Below are positions 1 through 4,087 of a stretch of DNA of 6,545 nucleotides, one piece after another. Location of the stretch: NCBI GenBank assembly GCA_023246535.1, contig JAHFIF010000030.1, forward strand, positions 4,521 to 11,065, given 5' to 3'. The DNA is from a bacterium. GTDB lineage: Bacteria; Patescibacteriota; Patescibacteriia; CAIQCM01. Positions within the stretch are counted from its first letter, which is position 1. Each line of letters opens with the position of its first letter. The notes beneath the pieces were generated by a model. It saw nothing but the letters and a program-made list of their open reading frames with translations, searched no databases and was not told the origin of the DNA. The translations under genes and the position numbers were made by a program.

Positions 1-5
1 GTCAA

Positions 6-48
6 GGCGGGCACCGCGTGCGGCAACCCCCGCCCCCTTATTTTTTTT
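6..48 (+). terminator. Possible intrinsic terminator of an off-window upstream gene
   Basis: GGCGGG (6-11) can pair with CCCGCC (29-34), with a small inner helix GCAC/GTGC (11-14 with 18-21), followed by TTA and eight T. The arrangement fits a rho-independent terminator on the plus strand for a gene ending left of the window. The stem is not perfect, and the first bases could still be coding, so confidence is modest. Confidence 0.45.
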
Positions 49-57
49 GTGAAAAAA

Positions 58-66
58 TGCTTTAAT
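58..66 (+). promoter_or_regulatory. Candidate extended -10 promoter for the small membrane protein
   Basis: TGC followed by TTTAAT (61-66) resembles an extended -10 element with five of six matches to TATAAT. No convincing -35 lies 16-18 bases upstream, where the terminator T-run sits. Transcription would start near 73, about 40 bases before the preferred ATG. Tentative. Confidence 0.3.
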
Positions 67-112
67 ACATGCATAAATACGGCTGGGCTAACCAGTCGTG
101 GTCACCAATGCT

Positions 113-343
113 ATGTCCATTTTAAATAGGATCGGCGGCACGATTAAAAGGTTTTTAAAAGCGGTCGCCAAAAAATGGCGCGAATTGGCAGGCTGGGCGG
201 CAATCGTTGCTTTTGCGTATCTTTACGTCTTTCAAGCCAACAGCGCTTGGTGGCTCAAAGGCCGCACTTACGCTTTTCCGTTTTTGCTTTCGGCCACGGT
301 CATTATTTTGGCGTGGCTCAAGGTCAACGCGAAAAAACAATAA
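113..343 (+). CDS. Small two-helix membrane protein, unknown function
   Basis: This is a 76-residue protein that I do not recognise. The N-terminal 25 residues are rich in Lys and Arg (KRFLKAVAKKW). Two hydrophobic stretches follow: roughly residues 26-42 (GWAAIVAFAYLYVF) and residues 52-70 (YAFPFLLSATVIILAWL). They are joined by a short loop with two Trp, and the tail is basic (NAKKQ). The pattern suggests two membrane-spanning helices with both ends cytoplasmic, by the positive-inside rule. An in-frame GTG at 98 would add five residues; I prefer the ATG at 113, but neither start has a Shine-Dalgarno sequence. An out-of-frame ATG at 108 gives only a five-codon frame. The gene ends 63 bases before the TIM-barrel gene on the same strand, with no terminator between them, so partial co-transcription is possible. 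Confidence 0.7.
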   Translation: MSILNRIGGTIKRFLKAVAKKWRELAGWAAIVAFAYLYVFQANSAWWLKGRTYAFPFLLSATVIILAWLKVNAKKQ

Positions 344-365
344 TTTTAAAATCATGGTCGCACGG

Positions 366-392
366 TTGGCTGGGAAGTTGATTTGGTATAAG
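366..392 (+). promoter_or_regulatory. Promoter of the TIM-barrel gene, giving a near-leaderless mRNA
   Basis: An extended -10 (TGG plus TATAAG, 387-392, five of six matches to consensus) lies 15 bases after a weak -35, TTGGCT (366-371). The predicted start site near 399-401 is only 6-8 bases before the ATG at 407, leaving no room for a Shine-Dalgarno site. The -10 is convincing; the -35 is poor. Confidence 0.5.
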
Positions 393-406
393 CTGGTTTC
401 ACCCAT

Positions 407-1129
407 ATGACCAACCAAGCGCGGCCGATCGGTTTTTGCCACGGCGTGACCTATAAGTTCTTGGATAAGAATTCTTCCGAGAACATTGATTTGTTTAAAA
501 ATTGTGGCAGCACCGCCATTGAGATCAATTGCCATTTTGCCAAAGAGGTCGACGGCACGAACGATCTGGCGCCGCTCGTCGCCGGCTTTGCTTACCGGTC
601 GATTCATTTGCCGTGCGACGTGCGGTATAAAGATGACGAAACAACGAACGCGGTTTTGTCCCGGATCGCCAAATTATACCAAGCGACCGGCGCGCAGCTG
701 GCGGTCGTCCATCCGGACCTGGTTGATGATTTTTCCGTCTTCGAAAAATATCCTTCGGTCAGCTGGGCGGTCGAGAACATGGACGACCGAAAGGCCAGCT
801 ACCGAACCGTCGCCGAGGCCAAAGATTTTTTGAATAAGCATCTTAATTGGGGTTTGGTGCTCGATGTCGGTCATTGCAACGCCAATGACAAGACCATGAA
901 ATTGGCTGACGATTTCATCGCCGCGCTAGCTCCGCGCATCAAAGAAATTCACCTTAGCGGCTACGAAGTTTTTCACGATCCGTTGCACCGCACGCGACAG
1001 GTCGAAATAATCGAGCGCTGCAAACAGCTGGGCGCGCCCATCATCATCGAAAGCGTTTTTGAACCAAGCGACGGCGCCGCCGGCATCGGAAAGGAGTATT
1101 CATACGTCACGGAAAATCTGGCGAAATAG
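407..1129 (+). CDS. Xylose isomerase / endonuclease IV-type TIM-barrel protein
   Basis: This 240-residue protein belongs by its motifs to the AP-endonuclease-2 / sugar phosphate isomerase-epimerase TIM-barrel superfamily. Characteristic strand ends appear in order: SIHLPCD (H67), AVVHPDL (H102), AVENMD (E123), LVLDVGHCNAND (D153, H156), EIHLSG (H182), HDPLH (H190, D191, H194) and IIIESVFE (E215). These positions parallel the metal ligands of endonuclease IV. Members either cleave abasic-site DNA with three zinc ions or isomerise sugars with one or two divalent metals; the sequence does not decide which. At 240 residues it is shorter than typical endonuclease IV (about 280), which makes a small-molecule isomerase/epimerase at least as likely. 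The product is probably cytosolic, with no signal peptide. The ATG at 407 has no Shine-Dalgarno site, in keeping with the promoter just upstream. Confidence 0.85.
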   Translation: MTNQARPIGFCHGVTYKFLDKNSSENIDLFKNCGSTAIEINCHFAKEVDGTNDLAPLVAGFAYRSIHLPCDVRYKDDETTNAVLSRIAKLYQATGAQLAVVHPDLVDDFSVFEKYPSVSWAVENMDDRKASYRTVAEAKDFLNKHLNWGLVLDVGHCNANDKTMKLADDFIAALAPRIKEIHLSGYEVFHDPLHRTRQVEIIERCKQLGAPIIIESVFEPSDGAAGIGKEYSYVTENLAK

Positions 1130-1130
1130 T

Positions 1131-1171
1131 TTTAAAAAAATTAAAAATCGCCGTCATAAAATGACGGCGAT
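1131..1171 (-). terminator. Intrinsic terminator of the 57-residue minus-strand gene
   Basis: A perfect 11-bp stem (1147-1157 with 1161-1171; ATCGCCGTCAT / ATGACGGCGAT) closes an AAA loop. On the minus strand it is followed by TTTTAATTTTTTT, a good U-tract. On the plus strand the following bases (CGTCGAACGG) have no T-run, so it mainly serves the minus-strand gene. The stop codon of the plus-strand TIM-barrel gene lies 17 bases away. Confidence 0.85.
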
Positions 1172-1203
1172 CGTCGAACGGGTTGAAAAGCCTAAGAGAT
1201 GCC

Positions 1204-1377
1204 TTAGCCTTGCTTGAGCCCGAATCCTTGATTGGCGATGATGACGGTTGCCTGCTCTGCCGTGAACCCGGCCGCCATGAGAGCGTCGTATGCTTTCTTC
1301 ATGGCTTTTGCCGAGAGCGTGAACAGCTCGTCATCTTCCAGCACCGCCTTCATCAGGTCTTTGATCTCGTCGAGCAT
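1204..1377 (-). CDS. 57-residue acidic/helical small protein, unknown function
   Basis: This short gene is easy to miss by length cut-offs. It is supported by a complete set of signals: a promoter (1418-1446), a purine-rich Shine-Dalgarno (GGAAAGGAAT, about 6 bases before the ATG at 1377), an open frame ending in TAA, and a strong terminator 33 bases downstream. The product begins MLDEIKDLMKAVLEDDELF, an acidic amphipathic helix, and continues with KKAYDALMAAGFTAEQAT and IIANQGFGLKQG. The block 'ALMAAGFTAEQA' followed by a helix resembles the helix-turn-helix bundle of short UBA-like or phage-type small proteins (GF-x-x-E-x-A pattern). No function can be assigned from this. It has no signal peptide or Cys, and is probably cytosolic and monomeric or self-associating. 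Confidence 0.75.
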   Translation of the reverse strand: MLDEIKDLMKAVLEDDELFTLSAKAMKKAYDALMAAGFTAEQATVIIANQGFGLKQG

Positions 1378-1417
1378 TTCGCTATTCCTTTCCGTCAGGG
1401 TTTATGATGCCGGCGAA

Positions 1418-1446
1418 ACCGTATCAGACTGAATCCTGATTGTCAA
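1418..1446 (-). promoter_or_regulatory. Promoter of the 57-residue gene
   Basis: On the minus strand a perfect -35, TTGACA (1441-1446), is followed by exactly 17 bases and an extended -10, TGA plus TACGGT (-10 at 1418-1423). The -35 overlaps the TGA stop (1443-1445) of the upstream 160-residue gene. Transcription should start near 1411, about 35 bases before the ATG. Confidence 0.6.
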
Positions 1447-1925
1447 TGGTCGCCAGTTATTAAACGCGTCGAGTAGCGCAGCTCGACATTGATCGGCGAA
1501 TACTTGATCCCCAGGGTTTCGTAGCTTAACGGATAAACGAGGGTGCGATCGTTGCATGTCTCGTAAAGACATACCTGGTCCGAGAGCTTCGGATCGCGAC
1601 GCACGTTGTACTCGAACAGCGCCTTTGCCAGCACGCCGACCTCCACGGCGGTTTTGAGCTTCTCGGCCTCGCGCAGCGACTTCGGCCGGTAATATACGGC
1701 GACGGCGATGTCGGCATAGGAAAGAAAGGTCGTGATCACTTGCGTGAAGCGCCGCGGATCTTTTCCGTCCTCCTTCACTTCTTTGACGCGCATTGATGTC
1801 GTTGCTGAAAGGTCGGAGACCGCTTTCCATTTTGTTTCGCGGCTAATATGGACCGGTGCCGTCTGCGCCGTGCCGGTTCCGATGAGCAACAAGCCAAGCG
1901 CCAATGACGTTATGAATGATCGCAT
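1443..1925 (-). CDS. Secreted orphan protein with signal peptide
   Basis: This 160-residue protein is of no family I recognise. The first 23 residues are a clear signal peptide: MRS, then the hydrophobic core FITSLALGLLLIGTGTA, with probable cleavage after A20 (before QTAP). No Cys follows at +1, so it is not a lipoprotein. The mature part is of mixed alpha/beta character. It has an aromatic-rich central strand (DIAVAVYYRP), a Lys/Glu helix (SLREAEKLKTAVEVGVLAKALFEY), and two Cys at 119 and 124 (CLYETC) that could form a disulfide after export. The end is rich in strand-forming residues (INVELRYSTRLI). The ATG at 1925 has a good Shine-Dalgarno (AGGAG, 6 bases upstream). It is bounded by its own promoter on one side and the next gene's promoter on the other. 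A periplasmic or cell-surface role is inferred from the signal peptide only. Confidence 0.8.
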   Translation of the reverse strand: MRSFITSLALGLLLIGTGTAQTAPVHISRETKWKAVSDLSATTSMRVKEVKEDGKDPRRFTQVITTFLSYADIAVAVYYRPKSLREAEKLKTAVEVGVLAKALFEYNVRRDPKLSDQVCLYETCNDRTLVYPLSYETLGIKYSPINVELRYSTRLITGDH

Positions 1926-1973
1926 GTTTGTCTCCTGGCGATGCGTTTTGGATTTTTAAAAATTGCTGTTCTG

Positions 1974-2002
1974 ACGTTAGCGCGATCGGGGCTTTTGGTC
2001 AA
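1974..2002 (-). promoter_or_regulatory. Promoter of the secreted protein gene
   Basis: Minus-strand TTGACC (1997-2002), a 17-base spacer, and TAACGT (1974-1979). The -35 matches five of six consensus bases; the -10 matches only three (TA---T). A start near 1967 gives a leader of about 40 bases, which contains an AT palindrome (ATTTTTAAAAAT, around 1952-1963). Confidence 0.45.
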
Positions 2003-2035
2003 TGGCGGCACGCTACCGGAAACGATCGGCACGGG

Positions 2036-2821
2036 CTATTTGGCCGCATGCGAGCCGCTTATTCTTTTGATGAAGGCGGTCATAGCCTCGATGAAGGCGG
2101 CTCGTTTTTCATTGGTTCCGTCGGCGCGGTCGCGGACGCGGTAAGCGAGCTCGATTTGGATGGCGGCGGCGACCTGTCCGGCGTTTACGGAATGTTTTCT
2201 GATCAGATATCCGCCGTTGAACGGATCGGGTGTTTGGCGCGCCGGATCGGACGCGGGACAAAAAACGGATAAGCCGCTTTTTTCCAGTTCGTCGCGCAGC
2301 TGGAAATCGAGATTGTTCAATCCTGCGCGGCAGTTTGGTTCGGCGGTGCGGACGGTGTGGCGGTTCCCGGTTCCCAAGATCGCGTCGTAACCGCCGGGCG
2401 GGACGTGCGCCGGCTGCTCGCCGAATCCGTGCAGGTCAATGATCGTGCATGGTCCGTTAACGGCGAATGATTGCGCGATCCGCGCCTCAATTTCTTGATG
2501 AAATGCGTCGTAGTATCCAGCCAACCGTTCATCGCGGTAAGCGTCGGTCGGTTGAACGTTGGTTTCCACGTAGCGCCGATTGAATTGGTTATAGATGATC
2601 CCGACGTGCGGCGCGGCCGCGCGAAACAGATCCATGGCCAGCGGAAAAGTTTTTAGATCGGTGACGCTTGGCGAGTCACTTGGCTCGAAGATTCCGTCGA
2701 AAATGTCATGGCCCAAACCGCAGTGTTGAACGGTGACAATGACATGTGGCGCCCGGTCGGGCGAAGGGGTAAAGACCAATCCAAAATTGCGATGGATGAT
2801 TTGGCAGGGAAGCGTGGTCAT
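2036..2821 (-). CDS. N-formylglutamate amidohydrolase-family enzyme
   Basis: This 261-residue protein carries the marks of the N-formylglutamate amidohydrolase (FGase/HutG-like) family, zinc hydrolases that release formate or a carboxylate from N-acyl amino acids. In order: a first-strand VTVQHCG (H33); FNRRYVETNVQP (residues 80-91), matching the family's R-x-x-x-D/E-x-N motif; the helix GYYDAFHQEIEARI (102-115); TIIDLHGFG (126-134, D129 and H131); DPFNGGYLIRKHS (199-211); and AAAIQIELAYRVR (218-230), the usual 'QiEi' ending. The length is normal for the family. The frame stays open 60 bases further upstream, but I choose the ATG at 2821 because GGAG sits 6 bases before it; the longer frame runs through a terminator hairpin. 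No other histidine-degradation genes are nearby, so the physiological substrate is unknown. Expression is probably controlled by the structured leader upstream. Confidence 0.85.
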   Translation of the reverse strand: MTTLPCQIIHRNFGLVFTPSPDRAPHVIVTVQHCGLGHDIFDGIFEPSDSPSVTDLKTFPLAMDLFRAAAPHVGIIYNQFNRRYVETNVQPTDAYRDERLAGYYDAFHQEIEARIAQSFAVNGPCTIIDLHGFGEQPAHVPPGGYDAILGTGNRHTVRTAEPNCRAGLNNLDFQLRDELEKSGLSVFCPASDPARQTPDPFNGGYLIRKHSVNAGQVAAAIQIELAYRVRDRADGTNEKRAAFIEAMTAFIKRISGSHAAK

Positions 2822-2850
2822 TTTTTCTCCTTTGGTCGTTCGGACAAAAC

Positions 2851-2870
2851 AAAAAGCCCCCGGCGGGGGC
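2851..2870 (-). terminator. Leader terminator just upstream of the amidohydrolase gene
   Basis: On the minus strand GCCCCC-GCC-GGGGGC (2856-2870) is followed by TTTTTGTTTT. It is a compact G/C stem with a strong U-tract. It cannot serve the upstream 154-residue gene, which has its own terminator at 3054-3075 and is separated from this one by a promoter. It therefore ends transcripts inside the amidohydrolase leader, about 30 bases before that gene's ATG. Confidence 0.8.
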
Positions 2871-2907
2871 CAACGGCGCAAAAAATTGCGTCAAAAGATG
2901 GGCCCCG

Positions 2908-2967
2908 CTACCGGCGCGCGGCGTTGGCAAAACTCGACCAGGTCAATGTTTGTTTATTGAGTAGCAT
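2908..2967 (-). CDS. Putative 19-residue leader peptide
   Basis: The frame reads MLLNKQTLTWSSFANAARR and stops at TAG (2908-2910). The ATG lies at or within a base or two of the predicted transcription start, so it would be translated as a leaderless message. The stop touches the antiterminator segment (2901-2908): a ribosome finishing the peptide would mask that segment and favour termination, while one stalled earlier would leave it free. Unlike classical leader peptides it has no obvious run of one regulatory amino acid; only the pairs SS, AA and RR, plus a lone Trp, stand out. It may simply be an untranslated stretch. Confidence 0.3.
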   Translation of the reverse strand: MLLNKQTLTWSSFANAARR

Positions 2968-2974
2968 GCCGTTG

Positions 2975-3002
2975 ATCATAGCAGCCACGGGTAAAAGGTC
3001 AA
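2975..3002 (-). promoter_or_regulatory. Promoter of the amidohydrolase leader
   Basis: Minus-strand TTGACC (2997-3002), a 16-base spacer, and an extended -10, TGC plus TATGAT (-10 at 2975-2980). Five of six bases match at both boxes. This is among the best promoters in the window. The predicted start is around 2967-2968, giving a leader of about 146 bases. Confidence 0.7.
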
Positions 3003-3046
3003 GGCGCGGTCCGCATTTGTGTCTTCGGTTGGGCGCGAAGGTGAAA

Positions 3047-3075
3047 TTAAAAAAGCGTGCCGGCAAAGGCACGCT
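3047..3075 (-). terminator. Intrinsic terminator of the 154-residue gene
   Basis: An 8-bp stem AGCGTGCC/GGCACGCT (3054-3061 with 3068-3075) has a six-base loop. On the minus strand it is followed by TTTTTTAATTTC. It lies 20 bases after the TGA stop at 3096 and cleanly separates this gene from the amidohydrolase promoter. Confidence 0.85.
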
Positions 3076-3095
3076 CGATCTTGGCGCGGCGCTGA

Positions 3096-3560
3096 TCAGC
3101 GTCCGGTGATTTTGGCGAGGAAGCCGGCGAGCAGTTCTTCGAGCCGACTCAAACCGTCCGGCGAAACGATCGCGCGCAGCGCGCTGTTGTAGGTCGTTTG
3201 GACGATATCGAGCCGCCGTTGCAATCCGATGATCTCCTGGCGGTCGGCGCGACGGCGTCGCATTACTTCCTCGACCATGAGCTCGGCGGTCAGGCACGTA
3301 TAGTTGACGTGCGGCTCGCGGCCCAGGTGGTCCGGACTGTCGGCGTCATGGCTGTCCGATTCCAGCTTTTTGGCGATCTGGGCGTTGCAGCGGCAGGTAA
3401 CGATCCGGTTTTGGCGCGTCGCGGCGTAATCTTCGCCGACCTCGGTCAGCACACCCTCCCACAAACCGGTCGGCGAATTGACGCGATCGACGACGATGTA
3501 GATCTTGTCGCCGGCCTTTGGCTTTGGCAGGCCGCTCTCGTATTGCAGTTGTCCTGGCAT
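3096..3560 (-). CDS. Orphan two-part cytosolic protein, unknown function
   Basis: This 154-residue product is of no family I recognise. Residues 15-60 look like a small beta domain (KAGDKIYIVVDRV, then GLWEGVLTEVGEDYAA and NRIVTCRC). It contains the close Cys pair 56 and 58, with a third Cys at 89 (NYTCL); His at 71, 78 and 84 lie between them, so a metal site is possible but unproven. Residues 90-154 are strongly helical with a very basic turn (MRRRRADRQE) and heptad-like leucines (IIGLQRRLDIV, LSRLEELLAGFLAKI), suggesting a coiled coil or dimer arm. The start ATG at 3560 has a Shine-Dalgarno AAGGAA 5 bases upstream. It is a single-gene unit with its own promoter and terminator. The beta-domain plus basic-helix layout could suit nucleic-acid binding; that is speculation. 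Confidence 0.75.
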   Translation of the reverse strand: MPGQLQYESGLPKPKAGDKIYIVVDRVNSPTGLWEGVLTEVGEDYAATRQNRIVTCRCNAQIAKKLESDSHDADSPDHLGREPHVNYTCLTAELMVEEVMRRRRADRQEIIGLQRRLDIVQTTYNSALRAIVSPDGLSRLEELLAGFLAKITGR

Positions 3561-3572
3561 GACGTTCCTTTT

Positions 3573-3591
3573 GCCTCTCCGCGGGAAAGGC
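3573..3591 (-). promoter_or_regulatory. Hairpin just upstream of the 154-residue gene's ribosome binding site
   Basis: On the minus strand GCCTTTCC-CGC-GGAGAGGC can form an 8-bp stem with one G-U pair and a CGC loop. It ends 12 bases before the ATG and leaves the Shine-Dalgarno (AAGGAA) free. It is followed by CAAAAGG rather than T's, so it is not a terminator. It could stabilise the 5' end or modulate translation. Confidence 0.4.
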
Positions 3592-3631
3592 TGTTGGTTG
3601 TTGTGCCACCGCCCCTTGGCAATGACCGGCC

Positions 3632-3660
3632 ACGCTACCGCAAAAACGCTTTTTAGTCAA
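3632..3660 (-). promoter_or_regulatory. Promoter of the 154-residue gene
   Basis: Minus-strand TTGACT (3655-3660), a 17-base spacer, and TAGCGT (3632-3637). The -35 matches five of six consensus bases; the -10 matches three (TA---T). The predicted start near 3625 gives a leader of about 65 bases. Confidence 0.45.
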
Positions 3661-3682
3661 CCCGGTCCGGCTGCGGACAGGA

Positions 3683-3711
3683 TTGGAAAATGTCGTCTTT
3701 TGGTATATGCT
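3683..3711 (+). promoter_or_regulatory. Promoter of the zinc-ribbon-like gene
   Basis: TTGGAA (3683-3688), a 17-base spacer and TATGCT (3706-3711). It is back to back with the minus-strand promoter at 3632-3660, so the two units diverge from a shared gap. Start expected near 3718. Confidence 0.4.
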
Positions 3712-3745
3712 GAGTTATTAGGAAATAATTAATCATATTTTTTAT

Positions 3746-4051
3746 ATGATAAATTGCATCACCTGCGGTATGCCGCTTGAGGGCGAGCATGAAAAAGACT
3801 ATGGCGGGGAGACGGCGGACGGGCCGGTTTGCGTCCACGACCTGGATGAGGGAAAGATCAAAAGCGGACGCGAAATTTTTGAAGGCGGCGTTCAATTCTT
3901 TCTCGGTTTGGGCGGCGAGCGCGCGCTGGCTGAACGCCTGACCAGAAAGAACATGAAGTCCCTTGCCTATTGGCAAAAACATCCCTTTGCCGAGCTGGAA
4001 GGTCCGCTGGCCACGGACGACGAGTTCGTGGTCGCGATGTCAAAAATGTAA
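3746..4051 (+). CDS. Small zinc-ribbon-like protein
   Basis: This 101-residue protein opens with MINCITCGMPLEGEHEKDYGG and continues to DGPVCVHDLDEG. The C-x2-C-G-M-P-L start, followed some 20 residues later by a Cys-x-His/Asp, resembles the putative zinc-ribbon family typified by 'CQSCGMPL' proteins. There the second pair is normally C-x2-C; here it is C29-x-H31 (with D32 next to it), so the site may be altered. The remaining 65 residues are helical (KSGREIFEGGVQFFLGL, RALAERLTRKNMKSLAYW) with no known domain. The ATG at 3746 sets the family motif at the very N-terminus, which supports this start, but there is no Shine-Dalgarno at normal distance; the only AGGAAA (3719-3724) is over 20 bases upstream. 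It is convergent with the TrmB-type gene and shares its terminator. The role is unknown, presumably a small metal-binding cytosolic protein. Confidence 0.75.
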   Translation: MINCITCGMPLEGEHEKDYGGETADGPVCVHDLDEGKIKSGREIFEGGVQFFLGLGGERALAERLTRKNMKSLAYWQKHPFAELEGPLATDDEFVVAMSKM

Positions 4052-4053
4052 AT

Positions 4054-4087
4054 AAAATCCCTCCGCCTTAGGCGGAGGGATTTTTTA
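4054..4087. terminator. Bidirectional terminator between convergent genes
   Basis: A perfect 14-bp stem (4054-4067 with 4071-4084) has a TTA loop. The core CCCTCCGCC/GGCGGAGGG is flanked by A-run and T-run, so it works on both strands. It lies three bases after the plus-strand stop (4049-4051). The minus-strand stop codon TAA (4085-4087) directly abuts the stem, within the plus-strand T-run. Confidence 0.92.

Larger units (their letters stand above)
2822..2974 (-). promoter_or_regulatory. Structured attenuator-like leader of the amidohydrolase gene
   Basis: The segment between promoter and ribosome binding site can fold in two ways. Folded one way, the terminator (2856-2870) forms. Folded the other way, GCGGGGCC (minus strand, 2901-2908) pairs with GGCCCCCGC (2863-2871, one bulged C), which uses up the terminator's 5' arm and would allow read-through. 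A small hairpin CGCAA-TTTT-TTGCG (2877-2890) sits between the two partners. A second long-range pairing, GCCAACG (2922-2928) with CGTTGGC (2869-2875), also competes with the base of the terminator. A short reading frame (2908-2967) ends exactly at the antiterminator segment. I match it to no riboswitch consensus I can recall. Function is inferred from folding by eye. Confidence 0.55.

Noticed and set aside
155..607. Minus-strand open frame of 150 codons across the membrane protein and the TIM-barrel start
   Set aside because: It overlaps two better-supported plus-strand genes, has no Shine-Dalgarno, and has low-complexity basic content typical of a shadow frame.
1402..1830. Alternative minus-strand frame of 142 codons within the secreted-protein gene
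   Set aside because: The overlapping frame at 1443-1925 has a signal peptide and Shine-Dalgarno; this one is very Arg-rich and begins inside it.
1980..2026. Two CGATCG sites flanking the -35 region of the secreted-protein promoter
   Set aside because: CGATCG is self-complementary and short, and the 35-base loop it would close has little internal pairing; it is probably chance.
2822..2881. Longer amidohydrolase start 60 bases upstream of the chosen ATG
   Set aside because: It would translate through the terminator hairpin and its T-run, and lacks a Shine-Dalgarno, whereas the ATG at 2821 has GGAG at 6 bases and fits the family's N-terminus.
2822..2974. The leader as a T-box, SAM, glutamine or guanidine riboswitch
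   Set aside because: I looked for the T-box consensus and the core motifs of these classes as I remember them and found none; only generic competing helices are present.
2708..3109. Plus-strand open frame of 133 codons over the amidohydrolase start and leader
   Set aside because: It crosses a promoter and two terminators on the other strand, is rich in Lys, Arg and Gly, and has no initiation signal.
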